From the NCBI GenBank assembly GCA_025924275.1, contig JAICEH010000010.1, positions 1 to 17,690 of the forward strand: a DNA stretch of 17,690 bases, in the 5' to 3' direction. The translations under genes were made by a program, and so were the position numbers. Source of the DNA: Gemmatimonadales bacterium. GTDB lineage: Bacteria > Gemmatimonadota > Gemmatimonadetes > Gemmatimonadales > GWC2-71-9. Of this stretch, positions 7,847 to 14,994 are shown piece by piece (position 1 is the first letter of the stretch; each line of letters begins with the position of its first letter). The notes beneath the pieces are model-generated. The model was not told the DNA's origin. It ran no database searches and worked only from the letters and a program-made list of their open reading frames with translations.

Positions 7847-7872
7847 CCGGATCCAAGTTCGTGGGGTATTTA
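7843..7872 (+). promoter_or_regulatory. Candidate promoter for the 7880 operon
   Basis: TTGACC (7843-7848), 18 bases, then TATTTA (7867-7872), with ATG 7880 only 7 bases later and no Shine-Dalgarno sequence. The -35 box overlaps the sigma-factor stop codon. The layout predicts a leaderless transcript. Confidence 0.5.
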
Positions 7873-7879
7873 GCAGTAG

Positions 7880-8869
7880 ATGAAGAAGCCCCCCTACCCC
7901 GCCCTGGTGAAACCGGACGCCGTCGTCCTCCTCCCTCCCGAGGAGTCGGAGGAGCGCGACCCGCGTGGGCTCTGGCCCGAGACCCGGCGCCGGCCTCCGT
8001 GGGTGTCGTTCGCGGTCACCGCCGGCATCTTCGTGGCCGGGCTGGGGATCGGCCTTCGCCTCGCGGCCCGCGGGGCCCAGTCGGAGCCGGTGGCGTCGGT
8101 CGCGGCCGACGGGATCGCCGAGGCCAGTCCCGCGGCACCTGCCGGCGACGCCGACGTGGGAGGGATGGACGCCGCGGAGGTGCCGCCCCCGGAGCTCGAC
8201 TCGCCAACCCCCGTCCCCGAGTCCGAGGCCTCGTCCCCACCGCGGCGGCCCCCCGAACCGACTGCCTCTGCGCCCACCCCCACCGTCGTCCGCGGCGGGG
8301 CCACCACCCCCCGGGACCGTCCGCCAGTCGAGCGACGCCAGGAAGTGGCCGCCGCGATTCCTCCCGCCTCTGAGCCGGCAGCGGACACCTCGGCACTGGA
8401 GCTCGCCCCGGCGCCGGTCGGGCGCACGCTGATTCCGCCTGCCGAGGCGTCCGAGGCGCCCGTCCGCTCGCCGCTCGCGCTCGAGCCGCCGGCGCGCGAC
8501 CCCGCTGCGGTGGAGCAGGACGCCCGCCTCGCCCTCTCCCGGGGGGCCGAGCGATTCGCCGCTGCGGTCGGCCTGGTGCGCACCGGCTCGACCGGCGCCC
8601 TCTCGGCCCAGGTGCTCGCCTCGGACAACGCGGCCCGCGCGCTGCTCCAGTTCGTCCAGAACTCCAAGCCGACCGCGAGCGTGGCCGGGCTCGGGCCCGT
8701 CACCGTCCGCGACGGGACGGCCCAGGCGGATGCGACGGTGCAGCTCGAATGGCGGGGGGACTTCGGCGTGACCCGCCGGGGGCAGGTGCGCGTCCGGCTC
8801 CTCGCCCGGGAGGGCGACGGCGAGTGGCGCGTATCGGGCGCCCAGCCGCTCGACGGCGCGCCCCGCTGA
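7880..8869 (+). CDS. Single-pass membrane protein with Pro-rich linker and C-terminal globular domain
   Basis: This 329-residue protein has a cytoplasmic N-terminus of about 40 residues ending in basic RRR, and one membrane helix at about 41-62 (WVSFAVTAGIFVAGLGIGL). A long Pro/Ala/Glu-rich linker (about 66-200) follows, probably spanning the periplasm. The compact C-terminal domain (about 205-329) contains VRDGTAQADATVQLEWRGDFG and VRVRLLAREGDGEWRVSG, a strand pattern reminiscent of NTF2/SnoaL-like folds. No catalytic residues can be assigned. The gene is 20 bases upstream of the barrel gene and probably heads a three-gene envelope operon with the Ig-repeat protein. The function is unknown. 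Confidence 0.8.
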   Translation: MKKPPYPALVKPDAVVLLPPEESEERDPRGLWPETRRRPPWVSFAVTAGIFVAGLGIGLRLAARGAQSEPVASVAADGIAEASPAAPAGDADVGGMDAAEVPPPELDSPTPVPESEASSPPRRPPEPTASAPTPTVVRGGATTPRDRPPVERRQEVAAAIPPASEPAADTSALELAPAPVGRTLIPPAEASEAPVRSPLALEPPARDPAAVEQDARLALSRGAERFAAAVGLVRTGSTGALSAQVLASDNAARALLQFVQNSKPTASVAGLGPVTVRDGTAQADATVQLEWRGDFGVTRRGQVRVRLLAREGDGEWRVSGAQPLDGAPR

Positions 8870-8889
8870 TCCGACCGACCGACGATCCC

Positions 8890-9420
8890 GTGACCCACCG
8901 GACCCCCGCCGTGCTCGTGGCTCTCGCCCTCGCCGCCGCTCCCGCCGCCGCCCAGTCGCTGCAGCAGTGGTCGCTGCAGGCCTCGGCCGCGATCATCGCC
9001 CCGGTCTCCGTGCCGGAGGGGCTCGAGTCGGACATCGGCCTCGGGTTCGATGCCCAGGTGCGGTACACCTTCAGCCGATGGTCGCTCGGCGCCGGCTACC
9101 AGCGGAGCGACGTCTACAGCGCGAGCGCCTCCGACCTCAGCATCGCCCTCTCGCTCGGGTTCCTCGAACCGCGCTACGTGGCGTTCGCCAGCGGCGACGT
9201 GGCGGGGTACCTGGCCGGGCGGGCCGGTGCCGGCCGGCTGGTCTGCAGCCGGGACCGGTGCGACGACGACTGGCACGTGGTCCTCGGGGGCGGTGGAGGC
9301 CTCCTGTACAAGCTGAGCGACCGGCTCAGCCTCGACCTCGGGGGGCAGTACTTCGTGGTGACCGACGCCTCGAGTTCCGACTATGCCACCGCGCGGCTGG
9401 GCCTTGGCGTCGGCCTCTAG
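8890..9420 (+). CDS. Small outer-membrane beta-barrel protein
   Basis: This 176-residue protein starts at GTG 8890. It has a signal peptide (THRTPAVLVALALAAAPAAAQ, cleavage near 22) and about eight amphipathic strands (for example VRYTFSRWSLGAGYQ and RLSLDLGGQYFVV), as in OmpA/OmpW-type transmembrane barrels. A loop with two cysteines (VCSRDRC) may form a disulfide on the outside. There is no visible Shine-Dalgarno sequence; the frame is open further upstream but overlaps the previous gene with a basic, non-protein-like sequence, so the signal-peptide start was preferred. It overlaps the next gene by 38 bases. The function is unknown. Confidence 0.75.
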   Translation: MTHRTPAVLVALALAAAPAAAQSLQQWSLQASAAIIAPVSVPEGLESDIGLGFDAQVRYTFSRWSLGAGYQRSDVYSASASDLSIALSLGFLEPRYVAFASGDVAGYLAGRAGAGRLVCSRDRCDDDWHVVLGGGGGLLYKLSDRLSLDLGGQYFVVTDASSSDYATARLGLGVGL

Positions 9421-10957
9421 CCTCCGGGCGCTCCTCGGCGCGTTCGCGCTGGCGGGCCTGGCCTGCGGCGGCGACGACCCGTGCGACTCGGTCGCGGGCC
9501 CCGCGGTGGTCGCCCAGGTGGACCTCTCCCCCGACGACCCCGGCGTGCCGCTCGGGACGACCCTCCAGCTGCAGGCGGTCCCCCGCTCGGCCTGCGGCAA
9601 CCCCGTCGAGGACGCCCAGGTGGCGTGGACCACGAGCGCCCCGGGAGTGGCCAGCGTGACGGCCTCCGGGATGGTCACGGGCGAGGGGATCGGCACCGCG
9701 GACATCACGGCCACCTCCGAGGGCGTCTCCTCGAGCGTCACCGTCACGGTGCGGGCGCCCGACGTGGTGACCGTCGAGGTCGCCCCGGACCAGGCGACGA
9801 TCACGGTGGGGGAGACCCTCGCCCTCACGGCGACGGCGCGGGACGCGGATGGCGACGTACTGACCGGCCGGACGGTGACCTGGTCCAGTGACGACGAAAC
9901 CGTGGCCTCCGTGACGGGGGCCGGCGTGGTCGAGGGCGAGTCGCCCGGCGGCCCGGTCACCATCACCGCCACGATCGAAGGCGTGTCGGGCACGGCGGCG
10001 ATCGCGGTCCGGCCGGGACCGCCGGTGCGCCTCGCGTTCCGGGTGCAGCCGTCGGATGTCGAGGCCGGGGAGGGGATCTCGCCGGCCGTCGAGGTGGTGC
10101 TCCTGGACGCGGCCGGCAACCAGACTGCGGACGAGCGCGCCGTCACGATCACCCTGGCGGAGAACCCGGGCGGCGCCTCGCTGGACGGCACCACCACGCG
10201 CGATGCGGACAACGGCGTGGCCACCTTTGCGAACCTGCGGCTCAACCGGCCCGGCAACGGGTACCGGCTGGGGGCGAGTGCCGAGGGACTGACGGGTGCG
10301 ACCAGCGACGCCTTCGCGGTGACCGCCGGCGCGGTCGCCAGTCTCGAATTCACCGTGCAGCCGGTGGACGGGACGGCGGGGCTCCCCCTCGCGCCCGTGG
10401 TCGTGACGCTCCGGGACTCCGAGGGGAACGTGGCGGTCGGGGCGACCGCGCCAGTGACCGTGTCGCTTGGCACCAACCCGACGGATGCCCCGCTTCAGGG
10501 CACGCTGACGGTGGCGCCGGTGGCCGGTGTCGCGACCTTCGCGGACCTGCGGGTGGACGTGGCGGCCGCCGGCTATCGCTTGAACGCGACGGTCGCGGGC
10601 ATCGAGCCGGAGCCCAGCGCCTCCTTCACGATCCGGCCCGGCACCCCGGTCAAGCTGCGCTTCATCAGCCCGACGCCGAACCCCCGCGAGGATCGCGACA
10701 TCGAACCCCCCGTGCAGGTGGCGGTCTCGGACGCGTGGGACAACACGGTGCCCGTCGGGGGCACGCCGGTCTCGATCTCGCTCGGGGAGAATCCGGTCGA
10801 CGCGAACCTGGCGGGGACCACGACCCGCTTCACGGTGGCGGGCGTCGCCACGTTCAGCAACCTCGAGATCACCCGGAGTGGCTCCGGCTTCACCCTCCGC
10901 GCCACCTCGTTCCCCCTCGCCTCGGCCGAGACCGAGCCGTTCACCGTCCGGAACTAG
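9383..10957 (+). CDS. Ig-like (Big-2) repeat probable lipoprotein
   Basis: This 524-residue exported protein has a hydrophobic signal ending GLAC (Cys28), an imperfect lipobox, so a lipoprotein is probable but not certain. Two Big_2-type Ig domains lie at about 45-125 and 127-208 (patterns ASVTASGMVTGEGIGTADITAT and TVTWSSDDETVASVTGAGVVEG). Three tandem repeats of about 100 residues follow, at about 211-310, 313-414 and 417-522, each with a core like LGxNPxxAxLxGTTT...GVATFxNL. Such arrays form extended surface or periplasmic rods. Its start lies inside the barrel gene, implying coupling, and its 3' end overlaps the convergent stress-protein gene by 17 bases. Confidence 0.82.
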   Translation: MPPRGWALASASSLRALLGAFALAGLACGGDDPCDSVAGPAVVAQVDLSPDDPGVPLGTTLQLQAVPRSACGNPVEDAQVAWTTSAPGVASVTASGMVTGEGIGTADITATSEGVSSSVTVTVRAPDVVTVEVAPDQATITVGETLALTATARDADGDVLTGRTVTWSSDDETVASVTGAGVVEGESPGGPVTITATIEGVSGTAAIAVRPGPPVRLAFRVQPSDVEAGEGISPAVEVVLLDAAGNQTADERAVTITLAENPGGASLDGTTTRDADNGVATFANLRLNRPGNGYRLGASAEGLTGATSDAFAVTAGAVASLEFTVQPVDGTAGLPLAPVVVTLRDSEGNVAVGATAPVTVSLGTNPTDAPLQGTLTVAPVAGVATFADLRVDVAAAGYRLNATVAGIEPEPSASFTIRPGTPVKLRFISPTPNPREDRDIEPPVQVAVSDAWDNTVPVGGTPVSISLGENPVDANLAGTTTRFTVAGVATFSNLEITRSGSGFTLRATSFPLASAETEPFTVRN

Positions 10958-11879
10958 CGGCGGGCGCCGGGCGCTGCGCCAGGACGGCGCAGTGGGCGCC
11001 GCGCACCAGCTTGTCCGCCACGCTCCCCACCATCACCCCCCGGGCGCCCTGGACACCGTGCGTCGCGATGGCGATCAGGTCCGCGTCGATGGCCTCCGCC
11101 ACGTCGAGGATGGTGCCCGCCACGCTCCCACCCAGTTCGATCCGGCCCCGCACCACGGCGTGCCCGCGCCCCCGCAGCTCCGCGGCCACCGCCGAGACAT
11201 AGACCTCCCGCTCCGCGAGCTCCCGTGCGGTGAGCTCCTCGTACATCCCCGTCACCACCCCGAAGTCGGCCTCGAAACCCATCACCGGCCGTGCGGCCAC
11301 CACCGAGAGCACGGTGAACTCCGGCTGCATCCCATCCGTGACCCGCTCGGCCGTGGCGATGGCCTGTTCCGAGAACCCGGTCTGGTCCACGGGGAGGAGG
11401 ACCCGGCGGTAGCCCACGGCCGGCTCGGGTTCGGGCCCCGGACGGACGAGCAGGAGGGGCACCGTGAGCCGGTGGAGGAGCCCGTGGGCCACCCCCCCGA
11501 GGAACAGCCGGCCGACGGCACCCCGGCCGTGGGTCGTCATCGCGACGAGGTCGGCCCGCTCGGCCTCCGCCAGGGCGGCGATCGCCTCGACCGGCGGGCC
11601 ATCCAGCACTGCCGTCCGGACCGCCGGGGCGCCCAGCCCGTTGGCGTGCCTCGCCTGGGTCCGGAGGTAGTGCCCGGCCGACTCGCGGAGGACCGGCGTT
11701 GGAGGGACGAGCGGAGCGTCCCTGGGGTCGATCGCGGCACGCGCCGACGCCAGGTCGAGCGACTGGACCAGGAGGAGCTCGGCCCCGTGGAGGGCCGCGA
11801 GCGCAGCGGCGCGCGGCAGGGCCTGCTCGGCATAGGGCGAGCCGTCGAGCGGCACGAGGATGCGGGCGATCGCGGACAC
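10941..11879 (-). CDS. Tandem universal stress protein (UspA family)
   Basis: This 312-residue cytoplasmic protein has two Usp domains, roughly 1-150 and 158-300. Domain 1 opens IARILVPLDGS and ends THGRGAVGRLFLGGVAH. Domain 2 opens RRVLLPVDQTGFSEQAI and ends THGVQGARGVMVGSVADKLV. The nucleotide-binding pattern Gx2Gx9G(S/T) is partly kept: both lack the first Gly, domain 1 ends GG and domain 2 keeps GS, so nucleotide binding may be limited to domain 2. The start is GTG 11879, with GGAGG 6 bases upstream; an in-frame ATG at 11960 lies in the regulatory spacer and is rejected. It is divergent from the cytochrome-porin gene, so the two may share control. Confidence 0.9.
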   Translation of the reverse strand: MSAIARILVPLDGSPYAEQALPRAAALAALHGAELLLVQSLDLASARAAIDPRDAPLVPPTPVLRESAGHYLRTQARHANGLGAPAVRTAVLDGPPVEAIAALAEAERADLVAMTTHGRGAVGRLFLGGVAHGLLHRLTVPLLLVRPGPEPEPAVGYRRVLLPVDQTGFSEQAIATAERVTDGMQPEFTVLSVVAARPVMGFEADFGVVTGMYEELTARELAEREVYVSAVAAELRGRGHAVVRGRIELGGSVAGTILDVAEAIDADLIAIATHGVQGARGVMVGSVADKLVRGAHCAVLAQRPAPAASSGR

Positions 11880-11937
11880 GAGGCACCTCCGGGGGGACTC
11901 TCCGAGAGGGTATCTAGGGCCCGCGGCTGAAGCCAGC

Positions 11938-11984
11938 GTGAATCGTGGGACATACCCCATTCACCATCGATTCACCCGTCGATG
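11938..11984. promoter_or_regulatory. Dyad-rich divergent regulatory region
   Basis: GTGAATCG (11938-11945) is inverted as CGATTCAC (11968-11975). ATTCACC occurs twice 11 bp apart (11959-11965, 11970-11976). CATCGA (11965-11970) is inverted as TCGATG (11979-11984). TGGG/CCCA also flank the centre. The cluster lies between the stress-protein and cytochrome-porin starts, as expected for operators. Which protein binds is unknown. Confidence 0.5.
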
Positions 11985-12038
11985 GGTAGGCTTGCTCCGA
12001 CCCCCGGGGGCATGCCGCCCCCGGTTGCGGAGCCGGCG

Positions 12039-13214
12039 ATGCATCGGATCCTCCCGTGGCTCTCCCTGCTGCTGCTGCTGCCCGCTGCCCAGCCGGCCGC
12101 GGCCATCCCGGTGTTCGCGCGGCGGTACCGCCTGTCGTGCTCCACGTGCCACCATCCGGTGCCGGCGCTCAACGAGTTCGGGGAGGCCTTCGCCGGCAAC
12201 GGGTTCCGCATCGTCCCCGGCGAGCCCGCGCGCGACACGATGGACACCGGCGACGAGCTGCTCGACCTCCAGGGCGGGCTCCCGCTGGCCGTGCGCCTCG
12301 ACCTCTACGTGCAGGCCTACGCCGGTACCGACGCCGCCGTCGACTTCGAGACCCCCTACACGCTCAAGCTCCTGTCGAGCGCGCCGCTCTCGCGGTCCAT
12401 CTCGTACTACTTCTACGGCTTCCTCGCGGAGCGCGGCGAGGTGGCCGGCATCGAGGACGCCTACCTCTACTGGAACGACGCCGGCGGCGCGGTGGACGTG
12501 GCGCTGGGCCAGTTCCAGCTCTCCGACCCGATGTTCAAGCGGGAGACCCGGCTCACCTTCGAGGACTACGCCGTCTACCGGGCCCGGGTGGGCGAGGCGC
12601 CGACCGACCTCACCTACGATCGCGGCGTCTATGGCGCGGTCGACCTGGCCGGCGTCACGGTGAGCGCGCAGGTCGTGAACGGCAACGGGATCCACGCCGC
12701 GGACGAGGACCGCCGCTTCGACGATGACCCGCTCAAGACCGCCCTGGTCCACCTGAGCCTGCCCGCGGCGGGACCGCTGCGGGTGGGCGGCTTCGGGCTC
12801 TACGGGGAGACCCGGAGCGAGGGCGCGGACAACCGCACCACGATGCTCGGCGTGGACGGCACGGTGGCGCTCGGGTCGGTGACGCTGAACGGCCAGTACC
12901 TCCACCGCGAGGACACCAGTCCCCTCTACGTGCCCGGCGAGCCCACGGTCCGGTCGGACGGCGGGTTCGCCGAGGTGATGTTCCGGCCCGCGGGGAGCCG
13001 CTGGTACGGCATCGCGCTCTACAACCTGGTGGTGGCGGATGCGCCGCTGCTCGACGTGCGGCTCGGCGGGCCGTCGGGCCTCCGCCGCTGGGAGACGGTC
13101 TCGGGCGGCGGCGGTTACCTCGTCCGCCGGAACCTGCGGACCATGACGGAGGTCGGCTACGACCTCGAATCGGAGGATCTACGATGGACGCTCGGCTTCG
13201 TGGTGGCCTTCTAG
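12039..13214 (+). CDS. Fused monoheme cytochrome c-porin (Cyc2-like architecture)
   Basis: This 391-residue protein has a signal peptide (MHRILPWLSLLLLLPAAQPAAA). Right after cleavage comes a c-type heme motif, CSTCH (34-38), in the context VFARRYRLSCSTCHHPVPALNEFGEAFAGNGF. The remaining 320 or so residues are alternating beta-strands (for example ISYYFYGFLAERG, LRVGGFGLYGETRS, GGGGYLVRRNLRTMTEVGYDLES) ending in VVAF, with the C-terminal Phe typical of outer-membrane barrels. This is the layout of Cyc2, the outer-membrane Fe(II)-oxidising cytochrome-porin; other cytochrome-porin families share the motif, so the iron role is unproven. The barrel is somewhat shorter than Cyc2 proteins I recall. 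The start at 12039 has GGAG 6 bases upstream. It overlaps the next cytochrome gene by 31 bases. Confidence 0.8.
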   Translation: MHRILPWLSLLLLLPAAQPAAAIPVFARRYRLSCSTCHHPVPALNEFGEAFAGNGFRIVPGEPARDTMDTGDELLDLQGGLPLAVRLDLYVQAYAGTDAAVDFETPYTLKLLSSAPLSRSISYYFYGFLAERGEVAGIEDAYLYWNDAGGAVDVALGQFQLSDPMFKRETRLTFEDYAVYRARVGEAPTDLTYDRGVYGAVDLAGVTVSAQVVNGNGIHAADEDRRFDDDPLKTALVHLSLPAAGPLRVGGFGLYGETRSEGADNRTTMLGVDGTVALGSVTLNGQYLHREDTSPLYVPGEPTVRSDGGFAEVMFRPAGSRWYGIALYNLVVADAPLLDVRLGGPSGLRRWETVSGGGGYLVRRNLRTMTEVGYDLESEDLRWTLGFVVAF

Positions 13215-13687
13215 CCCTGGGCGCGATGCTCGCCGCGGCCGGGGCCCGGGCCCAGGCGCTTCCCGAGGGCGTGACGCCGCAGATGGTGGCGGAGGGACGA
13301 AAGCTCTTCGAGGGCCGGGGTCTGTGCGCCGGCTGTCACGGTCGCGACGCCCGCGGGCTGGTGGGTCCCAACCTGACCGACGGGGACTGGTGGCACAGCG
13401 ACGGGACCTATCCCGCGATCGTGCAGCAGATCACCCGCGGCGTGTCGGCGACCGCGGCGCGGTCCCGGACCCCGATGCCGCCGAAGGGGGGGGCGTCGCT
13501 CAGCGACGCGGAGGTGCGCGCGGTCGCCGCCTACGTGTACAGCCTGCGGGCCGCCGCGAACGCCGGGATGCCGGGCGATTCCGGCGGCACGCTCGCCCGC
13601 GGTGCGGGCCGGTGCCCGGGCCGCGGCGCGGGGCACTGCGCCGCGCACGGCGCCGGGCGGGGCATGCATGGGCCCTGCAGGACTTGA
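13184..13687 (+). CDS. Periplasmic monoheme c-type cytochrome
   Basis: This 167-residue protein has a signal peptide (MDARLRGGLLALGAMLAAAGARA, cleavage near 23). Its class I cytochrome domain has CAGCH (48-52), GPNLTDGDWW, probable axial Met98 in TPMPPKGG, and the C-terminal helix LSDAEVRAVAAYVYSL (106-121). It resembles CcoP-type single domains. The start ATG 13184 has GGAGG 7 bases upstream, inside the cytochrome-porin gene, so the two are made together and this protein probably takes electrons from it in the periplasm. Residues 130-167 are a Gly/Arg/Cys/His-rich tail unlike known cytochromes. The last 19 bases overlap the tRNA on the other strand, suggesting that the original stop was lost. 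Confidence 0.88.
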   Translation: MDARLRGGLLALGAMLAAAGARAQALPEGVTPQMVAEGRKLFEGRGLCAGCHGRDARGLVGPNLTDGDWWHSDGTYPAIVQQITRGVSATAARSRTPMPPKGGASLSDAEVRAVAAYVYSLRAAANAGMPGDSGGTLARGAGRCPGRGAGHCAAHGAGRGMHGPCRT

Positions 13688-13742
13688 ACCTGCGCCTGTC
13701 GGATTATGAGTCCGCCGCTCTGACCAGCTGAGCTAAGGGCCC
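13669..13742 (-). tRNA. tRNA with anticodon CAT, probably tRNA-Ile2 (lysidine type)
   Basis: A 74-base cloverleaf on the minus strand has acceptor GGGCCCT/AGGGCCC, D stem GCTC/GAGC, loop CTCATAA, T stem GCAGG/CCTGC with TTCAAGT, discriminator A and no encoded CCA. The anticodon stem has a G27-A43 mismatch. Elongator Met and Ile2 both carry CTCATAA loops. The C4-G69 and C5-G68 pairs and U12-A23 match the known TilS determinants of Ile2, so decoding of AUA after lysidine modification is favoured. Met elongator remains possible. It is not the initiator: the three G-C pairs are missing. Confidence 0.88.
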
Positions 13743-13822
13743 GGGAGCCGCTTCGGCCGGGACGCCGGCCCGACGGGCGATCGGGAAACCGCCCACCGCT
13801 TCTCGCCCTGCCGTCGTGCCAC

Positions 13823-14899
13823 CTACTTCCCTCCCACCGCCTGCCGGTAGATCTCGAGGTACCGCTCCACCATCGTGCGGCGGGTGAAGTGCGCCAGGGC
13901 ACGCTCCCGGCCCGCGGCGCCCATCGCCCGCCGGCGCGCGGGGTCCTCCGCCAGGGCGGTCATCGCGGCCGCGAGCGCCGCGGGATCGCGCGGCGGCACC
14001 TCGAGGCCCACGACGCCGGGCACGTTCACCTCGCGGACGCCGCTCGGGAGCTCGGTGGAGATCACGGGCCGGCCGCTGGCCATCGCCTCGAGCAGCACCA
14101 GGCCGAACATCTCCTCGATCGTGACCGAGGGGAGGACCAGGAAGTGGGCCTCCGCCATCCGCCGGGGAACGTCCTCGTCGCTATGGTGCCCGTACCAGCG
14201 GACGCGGTCGCTCACCGCCACCGCCTGCGCCATCGTGCGGAGCCGCGGCTCGTCGGGGCCGTCCCCCACGATGTCGAGCCGCAGGTCCGGCGCGAGCGCC
14301 AGCGCCCGCAGGAGCACGTCCACCCCCTTCCACTTGAGCAGGCGCCCGAGGAAGAGGGCGCGGACCGGGCCGCGGTCCGGGGGCGCCGGCACGCCGGTCC
14401 AGCGGCGCTCGTCGATGCCGAAGGGGACGACTTCCGTCTTCTCCTCGAAGTCCCGAAGCTCGCCGGACAGCGCCAGGTGCGCCTTGCTCGGCACGACGAT
14501 CCGGGCGGCCCGCTTGAGCGAGCGGCGCGCCCAGAACCGGTCGAGGGAATGGCCGGCGTCGCCGTGATGCGTGATGACCAGCCGGGTCCGCCGGAGCCGC
14601 AGCATCGTGGCGACGTCGGCGAGCGGGTGCGGGTGGTGCAGGTGCACCACGTCGGCCCCACGCCACGCGGCAGCGAGGTATCCGGGGGCCAGCTCCTGCT
14701 GGCCGAGGGCACCCACCGAGAGCACCCGGCGCATCGTCGCCCCGCGGCGCTGCCCGCCCCGCTGGCCCAGCAGCTTCTCGACCGCGACCACGTGGACGTC
14801 GTGGCCCAGCTCCGCCGCGCCCTCGGCCAGGTCCTGGACCACGCGCTCCATCCCGCCGGAGCGGGGCCAGTAGTACTTCGCGAGGTGGAGGATCTTCAT
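13823..14899 (-). CDS. Glycosyltransferase family 4 (GT-B fold)
   Basis: This 358-residue cytoplasmic or membrane-associated sugar transferase has an N-terminal acceptor domain starting KILHLAKYYWPRSGGMERVV, with HLHHPHPLADV and THHGDAGHSLDRF further on. The C-terminal donor domain contains ALFLGRLLKWKGVDVLLRA, IVGDGPDEPRL and the EX7E-type motif EEMFGLVLLEAMASGRPVIST. GT4 enzymes transfer activated sugars to lipid or polysaccharide acceptors with retention; the sugar is unknown. Start ATG 14899 has AAGGGGG close upstream, and a -10-like TATACT (14927-14922) precedes it. It is divergent from a second GT4, suggesting a small surface-polysaccharide locus. Confidence 0.92.
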   Translation of the reverse strand: MKILHLAKYYWPRSGGMERVVQDLAEGAAELGHDVHVVAVEKLLGQRGGQRRGATMRRVLSVGALGQQELAPGYLAAAWRGADVVHLHHPHPLADVATMLRLRRTRLVITHHGDAGHSLDRFWARRSLKRAARIVVPSKAHLALSGELRDFEEKTEVVPFGIDERRWTGVPAPPDRGPVRALFLGRLLKWKGVDVLLRALALAPDLRLDIVGDGPDEPRLRTMAQAVAVSDRVRWYGHHSDEDVPRRMAEAHFLVLPSVTIEEMFGLVLLEAMASGRPVISTELPSGVREVNVPGVVGLEVPPRDPAALAAAMTALAEDPARRRAMGAAGRERALAHFTRRTMVERYLEIYRQAVGGK

Positions 14900-14994
14900 C
14901 GCGCCCCCTTCGGTCCGGGGAAGTATAGCGCCACTTGGAAGATGGGGAGATGCTGGTGATCTTTGGCGCGGTTTCCTCCATTCCCGGACGGTCC

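Noticed and set aside
7894..10476. 860-residue minus-strand open frame antisense to the 7880-10957 operon
   Set aside because: Low-complexity Thr/Ser/Ala/Pro translation with no motif. The plus strand has signal peptides, Ig repeats and barrel patterns.
11880..11960. N-terminal extension of the universal stress protein to ATG 11960
   Set aside because: The extension covers the dyad-rich spacer, and GTG 11879 has GGAGG at ideal spacing exactly where the Usp fold begins.
13638..13653. 6-bp stem with 4-base loop downstream of the CAT tRNA
   Set aside because: Short, with no T tract, and lying in very GC-rich sequence where such stems arise by chance.
13324..13731. Plus-strand frame ending DLNLRLSDYESAALTS
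   Set aside because: The ending is the antisense reading of the CAT tRNA, a common false protein; the frame also overlaps the real cytochrome c.
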